Positions 1 to 10,232 of a stretch of 64,000 bases of DNA are shown one piece after another (within the stretch, counting starts at the first letter, position 1; every line of letters begins with the position of its first letter). A model generated the notes under the pieces. It did no database searches. It was not told the DNA's origin and saw only the letters and a list, made by a program, of their open reading frames with translations. This DNA is from Diphasiastrum complanatum (taxonomy: Eukaryota; Streptophyta; Lycopodiopsida; Lycopodiales; Lycopodiaceae), in contig CM055094.1 of the NCBI GenBank assembly GCA_029204225.1, positions 68,408,536 through 68,472,535 on the forward strand, in the 5' to 3' direction. The position numbers and the translations under genes are program-made.

Positions 1-1060
1 ATCCATGAACTCTTGGCAAATGTCCAAATCACTCCTATGGAAGTTACTACAAATAATTGTACAAATTTTTTGAATACATTGGGTGTGATTGCGGAGCTTT
101 GAACATATATTATTGGACAATGTTTGTATACAAATTGAATTCAAATGCATGTTCTATAAAGAAAAGGCAAAATCACAATCATGACAATGTAGGTGGTAGA
201 ATGTACATTCATCATTGTTCAAAGACTAAGCTAATATGGAAGTATAGCAAATTATAATATTCCATATGCCTTTTCCTATTTAATATATATATATTTTGGC
301 TGGAATGTACTAATGGCAAAGAGCATCATTTATTTGATTGGTTGATTGTACATGTGTACATGAATAACTAATACTAAATGTTCTTCTAAAATGTCTTGTG
401 ATCGCTTATATTTGTAGCTCAATTGCTATCTTTGAAGTTTCAAAACAAATTGTTAATTGTATTATCACATGGAACTGTCACACACTAGTGATTTTTTTTC
501 AAATTAATGAAATATACTGATTTTTGTTTTCTAAGTGTCCCATTTTATATCAAAATCTTTATCGGGAAAGAAATAAGAGCATCATGTGCAAGATGAAAGC
601 CAACGTGGAGAATGGGATGAGGGCAATGAGTAGAGAGAAAGCAAGCTTGCAAAGGGAATGATGATGGAAAAGAGCATGAGACAATTGTTTGAAAGATTTG
701 ACTATTTTGCAAAAAATCATGAATGGAACCAAGCGAGATCCTCCTTAAGTATTGAATCTTTGCTTGGGCAGAGAATAATTGGCCTTAAGAATTCAATCTT
801 TGCTTGGCTAGGGAATAATGGCCCTAATGCCCATAGAATGTGTTCGAGCAATGCATTATGGCCTAGGTGAGTAATTTCAAAGTTTTTTTAAAAAAAGTCA
901 TGCCTTTACACTAGGTAAAGCTCCATGGCAGCAAGGCTTTACACGCTTTTGGGCACAATGCAAGGCTTCCACCTAGTGACTTTACCCTATACATAATTCC
1001 AATAGTAATTGTCACCTTTAATATGTGACAAAGTAGTTGCTTCGCCACATGGACTTATCC
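1..1060. other. Intergenic, no gene recognised
   Basis: AT-rich sequence without a convincing gene. The short open frame at 658-870 is not recognisable. It includes an imperfect tandem duplication of about 39 bp (roughly 748-825) in which the words AATCTTTGCTTGG and GGGAATAAT/AGAATAATT recur. I see no splice-bounded exons or domain motifs. Confidence 0.5.
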
Positions 1061-1064
1061 CGTG

Positions 1065-1180
1065 CCCCCCCTCGGGGGGGGGGGGGGGGGGGACACTTCT
1101 TGTGATCATCAAAACCCGCATTTTGATGATCACAAGAAGTCCCTAAACCTGCATTTTGATGATCACAAGAAGGCCCTAAA
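1065..1180. repeat. G19 tract, perfect 20-bp hairpin and 33-bp direct repeat
   Basis: Seven C (1065-1071) are followed after TC by a run of 19 G (1074-1092). Directly after it, 1095-1114 (ACTTCTTGTGATCATCAAAA) is the exact reverse complement of 1121-1140, with a 6-nt loop (CCCGCA). The right arm belongs to a 33-bp unit, CCYGCATTTTGATGATCACA followed by AGAAGKCCCTAAA, present at 1115-1147 and 1148-1180, with a partial third copy after it. No gene is attached. The structure looks like a small rearranged repeat end. Confidence 0.85.
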
Positions 1181-1795
1181 CCTGCATTTTTTTAAGCTTC
1201 TAGGTTTTATTTGTCTATATAAAGTAATCATCAAAATTTTCACTATGCCCATTTCTACCCATTTTTTATAGAAGATGTGAGTTTCATTCCTATGCTTTGC
1301 CGGCTTTTCCGAGCACTTATTGTGATCTTAAGATCAAACAATGCACCTATGAGCACTTCTTGTGTTCTTAAGATGAAACAATGCACCTATGCAAGAACAC
1401 ATGAGATTGTTAAATAATTTGGGTTCCATAACAACAACCTGAGGAGATGAATATAATAAACAATAGCCCAAGCCAATGAAAGATCTGGGCAATATAGTGC
1501 ATTTTCTGATGATCCAAAGTATTCTTTGGTCTCAGTAATGGATAGATGAGCAATGCAATTGCTTTACAGAAATCTATCTAAGAAGAATATAATGATTTCC
1601 TTCGGAAGAGATCACTGATTGCAGCAGCAATGAAGAAGTTGCACATAGTTTTGCGATCCATGGGTTTTTAATGCCATCTGCAATAGAATGGCTTTGTAAA
1701 AATCTATACAATCTGACTTAAGATAGAGGGCTGCTTTTGGAAGATGTTAGTGATTGCTGCAATGAAGCAGATTATGATGTGCGAGAATGGAAAGA

Positions 1796-3403
1796 TCAAT
1801 CGGAATTGGACAGACAAGGTGGCGATGCGAAATTTAAGACTGCAGAAATGAATCTGGAAAGCAAGGAAGTTTTGGTTGATCCAGAGCTGTGAGCTCTATT
1901 CCAGCTTTCTTCGTAGTCATCGCAAGCATAATCATCTGCACTGACTAGCTCTGCATCTGCATCCCACCATTGTTCCTCCTCATGCTTTGCCCTTTTAGAT
2001 TCTGGTAATGGGTTCCCTGTGATGGTAAAGGCAGCTGGAGCAATTGCCTCTAACTGTTTTATCTTAATTCTTCTTCTAGAACAGAGGCTTTGCAATGGCA
2101 TTGCTCCTCGTAGCATCCGCAAGTCGTATGCAGAAATGAAACCGCTCCCATCACGAACATAGCACTCATGGCCGCGTGATTCCATGCCTGAGACACTGGG
2201 TATGGTGGAACTAACCATCCCGACAGATTGTCTTAGAGCCCTTGAATCCCAAACCCTTACAGAGGTAAAGTATTCCTGAAAGGCACGGGCTCCTGTGAGA
2301 ATGCAAGTGTCAGTGTTGCACCTTATTGCCTCTATAGTGTCCTGATCCTGAGCTTGTATCGTGCGAATGCACTTGCCTCTGGGAAGATCCCACACGGAAA
2401 AATATGTCTTCAGGTTGCCAATGAACGCCTTCTTTGCCTCCCAGTCGACATCCAAAGCCGAAATCACACCTTCCGCTACCTGTAATCGATCCAGAAACAG
2501 CCTTCTGGAGCAATCCCATATCTTCACCACCTTATCTTTTGCTCTGGCGATGTGAATCGGGCCTCTTACAAGAAGTGCAGGACTGCTGGCCCTCGGTGGC
2601 ATGGGCAGTGCAGTAAGTTTGGTAGCGTTACCTTCAAACACAAATGACATCTCTACGCGCATGTTGAGAAGTGCATCCCACTGTTTGCTCCTTGAGAAAT
2701 GAAGATCCGGCTGCGACTTGGAAAAAGGAGTGGATCTCAGAGGCTCCAGTAGGCAGCTTGCCCAGTCTGGCAAACTGGGAAGATTTTCGTTGCATACTAG
2801 GGATTGGATCGGATCTGCGGCCTGGCAACCCCTTACCGTATCTTCCACACCTGAATCCCAATCCATGGAAGCAAACCCTGACTGGGAGTCGAAGTGCAGA
2901 TTTTGATCTTTTTCCTTGTTAAAAGTCATACTAAACTGTATCTTATCTGCTGCTGTTCGGAGACACAGCCCTGTGCCTGTGGCACTACTGAATGTGGCCT
3001 TCTTCGGTGTTGCAATAACTTGTGATCCTGACTTTACCAACACTTCCTGGCCGGGGACAAACTCCCAGAATGCAATCTCGTTTTGCTTTTCATAATTTTT
3101 CTCTGTTGATAGTGTAGAGGATCCATCATCAACGTGTTCTGTTGATAGCATCCCTGTCTTTGAGTTAAATACGCCGTCTGCTGTCAAAGTAAATGAATTC
3201 CTATTATGTGAGGAAGAAAGGGATTCCACACGGACCTGCACTCGAGCATGCTTGCCCCACCAGCTAAATCCTATGCTTAACTTTTGGACTCCCTTCACTT
3301 TGTTGCTGATCACTGCAGCTATTGCGCATATGGCCAGGCACATCAATGTCCACTTGTTCCCAACCAAAGTCTGCAAGGACATGCCGTGGCCGCCCAAATC
3401 CAT
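1796..3403 (-). CDS. WD40-repeat protein with N-terminal hydrophobic segment
   Basis: A single uninterrupted frame encodes about 535 residues from the ATG at 3403. The frame stays open to ATGs at 3433 and 3508. I prefer 3403 because its context, GCG before ATG and G after, is the best of the three. Residues about 18-33 (TLMCLAICAIAAVIS) form a hydrophobic stretch that could be a signal anchor. The middle is Ser/Thr-rich with no domain I recognise. Residues about 278-420 contain WD40-type strands ending in VVKIWDCSRR, YFSVWDLPRGKCIRTIQ and SVRVWDSRAL, too few visible blades for a full propeller. The C-terminus has a basic patch (SKRAKHEEE) followed by an acidic, aromatic tail. WD40 proteins are generally scaffolds, but the partner here is unknown. 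The length, lack of internal stops and plausible domain order argue for a real intronless gene. An additional intron or a different start cannot be excluded. Confidence 0.75.
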   Translation of the reverse strand: MDLGGHGMSLQTLVGNKWTLMCLAICAIAAVISNKVKGVQKLSIGFSWWGKHARVQVRVESLSSSHNRNSFTLTADGVFNSKTGMLSTEHVDDGSSTLSTEKNYEKQNEIAFWEFVPGQEVLVKSGSQVIATPKKATFSSATGTGLCLRTAADKIQFSMTFNKEKDQNLHFDSQSGFASMDWDSGVEDTVRGCQAADPIQSLVCNENLPSLPDWASCLLEPLRSTPFSKSQPDLHFSRSKQWDALLNMRVEMSFVFEGNATKLTALPMPPRASSPALLVRGPIHIARAKDKVVKIWDCSRRLFLDRLQVAEGVISALDVDWEAKKAFIGNLKTYFSVWDLPRGKCIRTIQAQDQDTIEAIRCNTDTCILTGARAFQEYFTSVRVWDSRALRQSVGMVSSTIPSVSGMESRGHECYVRDGSGFISAYDLRMLRGAMPLQSLCSRRRIKIKQLEAIAPAAFTITGNPLPESKRAKHEEEQWWDADAELVSADDYACDDYEESWNRAHSSGSTKTSLLSRFISAVLNFASPPCLSNSD

Positions 3404-3584
3404 CGCCTCACATAAAAATTCAGACGCATACATGTCTCCGAGGCAAAAAAAACACCAAAACAAGTAGTGCTGAGGCAAATCAGAAAACAAGAGCTTATAG
3501 AAAAGCACTCAGGACACAACCGATTGCAAATCAATCACGAACAAGACGTGCGCTTGCATGCATAAACTAAGAGCACGAACAATT

Positions 3585-3945
3585 TCTAAGGAGCAAATTC
3601 TGCAACAAAAAACCAACAGAAGCAATTTTCTTTCTTAGACACAAAGGCTCATACAATCAATCACGAATAGATTGAGTAAACCACAAATCAGCTGCCAAAA
3701 ATCTAACACAAACAATTTCTGCAGAGCTTGTTCTCCAAACTAAAAAAGCAATGGAAGGATTTTCCTTTTCAGATACAAATGCTCATACAATCTAAATTCC
3801 GTAGACCACAAATCAACAGCCAAACACGAATCAAATTCTGCAAACTACAAAACAATGGAAGAACTTTTCTTTGTCAGTCACAACAAAGTAGCATACAATC
3901 AGTCAATCATGAATAAAATGAGCAACCCACAAATCAACTTTCCAG
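3585..3945. repeat. Three diverged ~118-bp tandem repeats upstream of the WD40 gene
   Basis: Three imperfect units recur in the order: an AGCAATTTTC or AACAATGGAAG word, a TTTCTTAGACACAAA or TTTTCAGATACAAA word, GCTCATACAATC, then ACCACAAATCARC. They start near 3585, 3700 and 3825. The block lies immediately 5' of the minus-strand WD40 gene, so it covers its likely promoter or 5'UTR. No clear TATA box was identified. Confidence 0.65.
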
Positions 3946-3949
3946 TTCA

Positions 3950-6470
3950 GAGAATTGAATGAAATAATACTTCCGATAAAACTCCCAAACACGAGAATGG
4001 ATCAAACCAAAACACAAGTGCCCACTTCCAAATCTAAACCCACAAATTCAGACACACATGCAAAACAGAACAATCCATCAAACTTTCAATCCACAAAAAC
4101 AGACACAAAACAAAAACACTACCAATTATCTCATACTATGTTGATGATGGATCAGAATGGCTCCATGGCTTTATGCACAGAGAAGAAGGCTGTTTCTTCT
4201 ACTGCTAAAACACTCCTTTATCACTCCATCACCTCCAGTAAAGACTAAGAAACCGAATAAACTGGTCCTAAGAGGATGATTAAGCACTAAGATGATCCCT
4301 AAGACCTGATTAGCCCAAGGGTTTAAGAGTGGACACGGTTAGCTTGAGGAATTTGTGGAGTGACAAGAGAGGGATCCACGACCACTAGTTTTGGATGTGG
4401 ACGTGTAGGACACGTGGTGCTGAGTCAGTGGATCTAGTCTCCTGAGAAAAAATGAGAGCTTTTAACCTCAGGAAAATTCCAAATTCTCCCAATAGGGGCC
4501 AGCCCTTGTGGCCGGATGTGGCCCAAGCCTTGTGTGCTTTTGAAGCCTTTCTTGACCTTTCCCAAATGCCCATTGCACCTCAAGTCAATTTGTCCTTTGC
4601 CCTTCGCACTTCGGCCTTTAGGCTGGTGAAATCAACTCGTAGGTTCTTTTTTCCGAGAAACTTTCTTTTGACCCTTCCCAATCAATTCAAGTCAAGAAAC
4701 TCCCTTTATGACCCTTCCCACTCAACTCGAGTAGATATGCACTTTGCCCTTTCCGCTTTGTGCTAGTGAAATCAACTTGTTGATTTTTTCCTTTTGAGAA
4801 ACTCCTTTAGTGATGTCTCACACCACCTTTACACAAGGGCACTCTTTTGGCGAATCTTCCTATTTGGAAGGTTAGGTTTGTCCAATTCAGTGAACCTTTA
4901 ATCCAAAAGTTGCATATGTGGATTGGATAAGTCTTTTGAATTTTGTAAGTTTGTCAATATGTGGTCTATTTTAGTACCAAATGTTTGTTTGTATGTGGTC
5001 CATTTGAATGCCACATAGAGTTGTGATTGGTTGAAAGGATAAGTGTAAATTATATTGATGCATAAGAATTTGAAGTGTTTTTGACAATGCAATCACAATG
5101 CCTTACAACATACTAGCATTTTCATGCACAAGTGTATTATACTAGTAGGCTTTTGGGAGCACAAGGCTCTTACCCAACTCTCCCCTATGACCTTGGTTTA
5201 ATCGAAAAATCCTTGAGAGATCTTTGTTTAGTTAAATGCATTGATATCATATCACCAATTAAGATCAATGGTTTGTCTTGCTAAACACTATCATAAGTTG
5301 TGTTAGTAGTTCGCTAAATGTGTCAACAATTGGGATTTGGTTTTCCGTATATTGCTATGATATGTGTGCTATAAGTTTTATACGTGAAGGTGGCTTGAAT
5401 AAATTTTATATCTATTGTAGTTAAAACTAAAAGTTGTTCAAGTTTTTGTGTTTGATGATTTACCATTATTAATCCTATCCTATAAAGGTATAATTGTCAA
5501 AGGATTGAAGAGTTGCTAAAAAAAAGAATTGTTGGAATTTGCTTTTTGTTATGGTGAGTTCATGTTTCTTGGAGACATAATTATGTGATGTCATCATATT
5601 ATGATCACTTATTATGTTGTTGCGTATATTGTTTAGTGATTGCTTGATAAGGTGTGTTTCTTTAAGGCTTGCATGACTTGTAGGTAAGTTCCATTTTCAT
5701 GTTGTTCTTTATTGTGTCCTATCATCTTGTACATTTGAGTGAGTCTTAAAGGGGATTGAAGTTAATGCTTATAGGTTTGCATGTCACCAAATATATATTA
5801 AACCATGTTCTCAACTTTTTTGAGGATTAAATGTCACCTAATTTTTTATTTGAGCTTGTGGTTTACTACTAGAAAATGTGCCATTTTGGGCAACATTTAC
5901 ATGTGTGCCCCATGTAGAGCACACTTGTGAGTGTTCTCCTGATCAAGCAAGGGCTTTCTTTGCTAGCTCTTTAATAATTGCCTTAATTCAGGAGCATGCT
6001 ATTCATTGCTTTTGAAAAAAAATCAAGATTTCGAGTAAAGACGCATAATTGTAAATTAGGGCCACTTACCAAGGATATGATAAAACTACTCTTGCTTTAG
6101 GGAACATAATATAATAGTTGCACTTACATGTGGTTGACCTAAGTCATCAAGCAATCTATGTAACCAAATTACTTGAAGGTTGCTTGTCATCCATCACAAT
6201 TGCAACGAGAAGACTACAAAAGCATTCACAAAAGAGCACAATAAACTCGAAAATAAGCATATTCTAATCAAGCACCTGATTAATTAAAAGTAAAGGTGAA
6301 TTAGAATTAGTCCAAATTTCTAAATGCTCTTAAGGTAGTATCTAGGTAGATTCTACCCTACTCACATGGGCCTTGTGGTTTACCCCTGAAACAATGTAGC
6401 TCACAGTAAATAGTAATAGAATAGTTTATAGTGGGACTAGTTAACTAGGCATTAGTGCCTGCCAAATTTC
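3950..6470. other. Intergenic, no gene recognised
   Basis: Mostly AT-rich sequence with short stop-bounded frames and no protein motif I can identify. Around 4600-4790 the phrase 'AAATCAACTYGT..GTTCTTTTTTCCGAGAAACT' recurs about 160 bp apart as a diverged duplication. Nothing here has the codon continuity or splice signals of a gene. Confidence 0.45.
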
Positions 6471-6475
6471 TTATA

Positions 6476-7640
6476 TTACTTTCTCTTAAGGACTAGTTGA
6501 TTAGGCTTAATGCCCAATAAACATCTGAATTTTTCAGAATTTTCATCACTGATATCATTAGTCAATATATTTGTAACTTGCTTTTTTTGTGGGAACATAA
6601 ATAAGCTCCCCTCTTTTTGCTTGAATCTTGTCATGAATAAAACGATAGTGGACTTCTTTATGTTTAGTGTGAGCATGGAAGATTGGGTCCTTAGCAATTT
6701 GTATGCAACTCGAATTATCATGATAAATATGAGTTGTATCTACTTGTACCCTCTTAACACTCTACAAACAACCTATGTAACTGAGAACATTGCATTCATC
6801 GATGTGATGTACTCAACTTTAGTTGAGCACAATGCAACTGTAGGTTGCTTATTGCCAGCCCATGAGATAGATGCAGAACTAAGAAAAAAAAAATAGCTGG
6901 CAACTAATTTGCACTTTTTTAGATCATCTACCCAGTTAGCATCGCAAAATCCCTATAGAATGAAATATGAAGATTTGACAAATTCAAGATCAGGATTGAA
7001 CTTGCCTTTGAGATATCTTAGAACTCTCTTTGTTGTACACTTGTTGTACACCAATGCAACTCTCTAGGGTCGGATATATACTGACTTATAGTACCAACAA
7101 TGTATGAAATTCTTGGCCTAGTGACAGTAGCATATACGAGACTCTCATGCTATTATCCTGCCTTAAGATCTCAATTCCCAAACAAAAATGAAGTTGCCCG
7201 AAGTCCTCCATCTCAAATTTTCTTGATGTAATCAATTGAGGCACTTATGACTACATTTGATAATGAGATCATCAACATAAATAATAAATATGAGTATCTC
7301 ACCATCACACTGGAAGAAGTATAGTGTGGTATTTGCCATATTCTTGATGAATCCCTACTTCATGAGATACTCATTGATATTGTAACACCACCCACGAGAG
7401 CTTGTTTGAGATCATACAAGGACTTCCTAGGCTTTGAAAACTTGTATCTCCTCTCATTTCAATTCAAACCCTCTTGGTTGAGTGACATACACCTCTTCAT
7501 CAATTTTTTCATTCAAGAATACTAATTTGACGTCCATTTGTTGAAGATCCCAACCATATTGTGTGGCCAGAGCAATAATGGCTCTAATAGTCTATATCTT
7601 CACTGCAAGATTGATGTCTTCTTTCTACTGTTGGAAATTA
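6476..7640 (-). pseudogene. Copia reverse transcriptase/RNase H remnant
   Basis: The minus strand contains words typical of Ty1/copia pol. These are an 'IQQMDVKLVFLN'-like block near 7530, an IIYVDDLII catalytic block near 7270, the RNase H phrase 'SISWAGNKQPTVAL' near 6850, and the C-terminal words TLNIKKSTIVLF and KKQVTNILTND near 6560-6650. Many frameshifts and stops separate them, so no functional enzyme is possible. The longest surviving frame is 6476-6721. Confidence 0.75.
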
Positions 7641-9085
7641 AGCCCACAGTTGTCTCCTTGGTCAATGACTAATTTCTATTTCATGATTCTTCCTGCATGT
7701 TTATTGATGATTGATCTAGAATAAGGTGAAACCAACTTTGGTTCTACGTCTGCTCATCTGATACCTGCAGGAATCACAGACTTAGACAGCCAATTTATTT
7801 AAAGAACGTCTACAACGGGCTTCCGGTTGTTCTCCAGTAAAGGGTAACCAATCATGTCATAATTTCAAGTTCAGATGTTAAGTTCAATAATTTGAAGCCA
7901 TTGAAGACTTGGCCATCTTCACTTCCATGAAACTAGCATTTAGAACAAGTCTACAAAAATACATTACTTTCGCAACACTCTACAAAAATACTCTAAGTGT
8001 CACGACAGTCTGCAGAAATAAACTATGTTTTCAACAGCTTCGGCTTTTTCGCATTTCTCCGAAATGCGACACTTGCATAGTTCAAAAGTCTAACTGTTTT
8101 TAGACCTTCGGCTTTTTTGCATTTTTTTTTCAAAAAATATGACGAGAGAGAAAATTCCCAAAGGTCACCTATTTTCACAAGTTAAACTGTTTCAAGGGCA
8201 CCTTCGACTTTTTCGGAAAATCCCAAAGAGAGAGAAATGCTGAAAGTCATCTATTTTGAATGAGGAACGTTCCCAGTCACTTCCCAAAATTTGCGAAGTG
8301 AGAGAAAACCACTTCACATAAAATGCGAAGTGAGAAAATCAGTTTCAGGGATCATTTTGGCCCAAGGATGACCAAAATAGGTGCCTTCTAGCTAAAGATA
8401 GCCCTCTCCAAAGATTGCCCTTGCAAGATGATAATGAAGAACCAGTGACTTTAAAAGTCGGGTCCCTTTCAGCAATTCAAAATGAAAATTTTTAATGACA
8501 TTGAAGGCCAAAATGCAGTTCAAGTCCCTTCAGCCCACTTCAAGCCCATCTCATGGCTTGGCATAAATCTGACGACCCTTGCTTTTGCAATCTCTACCAT
8601 CGATCTCCATAGCGCCTGATCCTACGGTTCATCGCATTCTTGTGAGCCGAAGCCATTTACTCGGACCGCTATTCCCTCAAATGCACTACGGGCTGGCTTG
8701 ACTGAGGGCGCGCGATAGCCTCCTCGCAGCCTCCTCCCTCCCTCCTTCCTTGCTTGCCTAGCTATGGTGGAAACATAAGATAAAAACCTATGCTATGGAT
8801 TGATATGGTGTCATATTCTCTCCACGGCCAGCAGCGGCCATCTGCAGCCTAGGTCGCACTGCCAGGGCACCCAACTGTTGCTTTCACAACATCCAAAATG
8901 CATACCTATAGAGAGAAAACCGTAGTTTTTCACTTTAAAGCCCTAGCTGGCTTCTTCTTCCATAGCCGATAAGAAGGATTAATTGCTCTTGATATGCTTC
9001 ATGACTGACCCTGCCAATTTACCACAAGCTTGGAAGACGCTATCCCATAGCTTCATCGAATCTTGCATACCTGCAACACCTTGAT

Positions 9086-9097
9086 GCTCTGATACCA
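9086..9097 (-). other. Primer-binding site of minus-strand copia element
   Basis: The complement reads TGGTATCAGAGC, the standard plant LTR-retrotransposon PBS for initiator tRNA-Met. The putative LTR end (TTTCA) lies three bases away on the right, which fixes the orientation and the 5' LTR position. Confidence 0.75.
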
Positions 9098-9534
9098 AGT
9101 TGAAATTCTGATAGAATCTAGTGCAGTATGTAGATCACATCACACAATCACCATAGCCACTCCTCACAAGCTCTCAAAGATGGCACAACAAAAGTTTTGT
9201 CTATTATGAAGAAACACTGTACATGTAGCAAAGCCCCAAACTGCATGGGCTCTACAAGTGTCACTAAACTGGCCTACCACCTGCCAAACTAGAGTTAGGC
9301 CCAATATGGCCACATATACTGACAAACCCAGGACATGCCCCAGAGTATAGCATAATGAACTCAAAATCACTGTACAGGCTAATTTCTTCCAACGTGTGAC
9401 TACCCCAAGTAGCCGTCTACGGGATCAATGTTCGATCAATATATCCTAACGGGTCACGTCCTGAACACAACTGAATACAACAAATCTAATTAACTGTACA
9501 CTAATTACAATATCACATTTAGAGCTTACATAAA

Positions 9535-10230
9535 ATGTATATCAGATTAACTCTAATTTCTAACTATCAATGCAAAATTATTGATAGGAATAATAAGATC
9601 CTTGCACTCGACAAGAGACAAGGTTACTTATATAGATTGACACACTGTAGTTCTGAGTCTAGTCAAGCCTTGAAAACCTCTGTTCTAGTCAATAAAACAT
9701 TACTATGGCATCATCGCTTAGGACACTTGAATCATGCATCTGTTATGAACATGTCCAGACAATCCATGGTTCTTGATCTCGACTATCCTTCTGGTAAGGT
9801 CGATCTCCCTGTCTGTCATAGCTGCATCTTTGGAAAGTAGGCTAGGATTCCTTTTAGATCAAACCATATGCATGCAACAAAAGATCTGTTAGATGTTGTT
9901 CATACAAATATATATGGACCTATGCAAACTCCCTCATTGCTAAATGCAAAGTACTTCATTACCTCTATTAACGAATGCTCTAGAAGAATAGTTGTTTATT
10001 TCATTAAACAAAAATCAGAGGCTTTCATCAAATTTAGACAATTCAAAGAGCATGTTGAGAATCAAACTGACAAACAAATCAAAGCACTGAGGTCAGATAA
10101 CGGGGGAGAGTACATCTCCAACGACTTCAAGGACTATTGTCTTAACAACGACATTGAGCTATATAATACATCACTTCATATTCGCCTCAGTCAAATGGTC
10201 TTGCTGAGAGAAAGAACAGAACCTTAGTTG
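9535..10230 (+). pseudogene. Copia GAG-pre-integrase and integrase core
   Basis: The frame from 9535 carries the HHRLGHLNHASV...CHSC zinc-binding module. After a stop at 9838 the same polyprotein continues from 9868 with the integrase core. The first catalytic Asp position reads HTNIYGP where copia elements usually have HTDICGP, so the residue is lost. The second Asp block, LRSDNGGEYIS, is intact. The Glu block is split by a frameshift near 10190. The enzyme is inactive as written. Confidence 0.8.
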
Positions 10231-10232
10231 AA

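Larger units (their letters stand above)
6476..9530 (-). mobile_element. Ty1/copia LTR retrotransposon relic, minus strand
   Basis: Reading the minus strand from right to left gives, in the correct order, a probable 5' LTR (about 9101-9530, starting TGTAAGCTC and ending TTTCA), a tRNA-Met-type primer-binding site (TGGTATCAGAGC, complement of 9086-9097), and copia reverse transcriptase and RNase H remains at 7640-6476. No gag or integrase is recognisable in 7640-9080, and I found no matching 3' LTR on the left. The element is therefore internally decayed and probably truncated. Its LTR ends directly against the plus-strand copia relic that begins at 9531. Confidence 0.7.

Noticed and set aside
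1141-1180. CCCTAAA words resembling plant telomere repeats
   Set aside because: Only two copies, 33 bp apart, within a different repeat unit; not a telomeric array.
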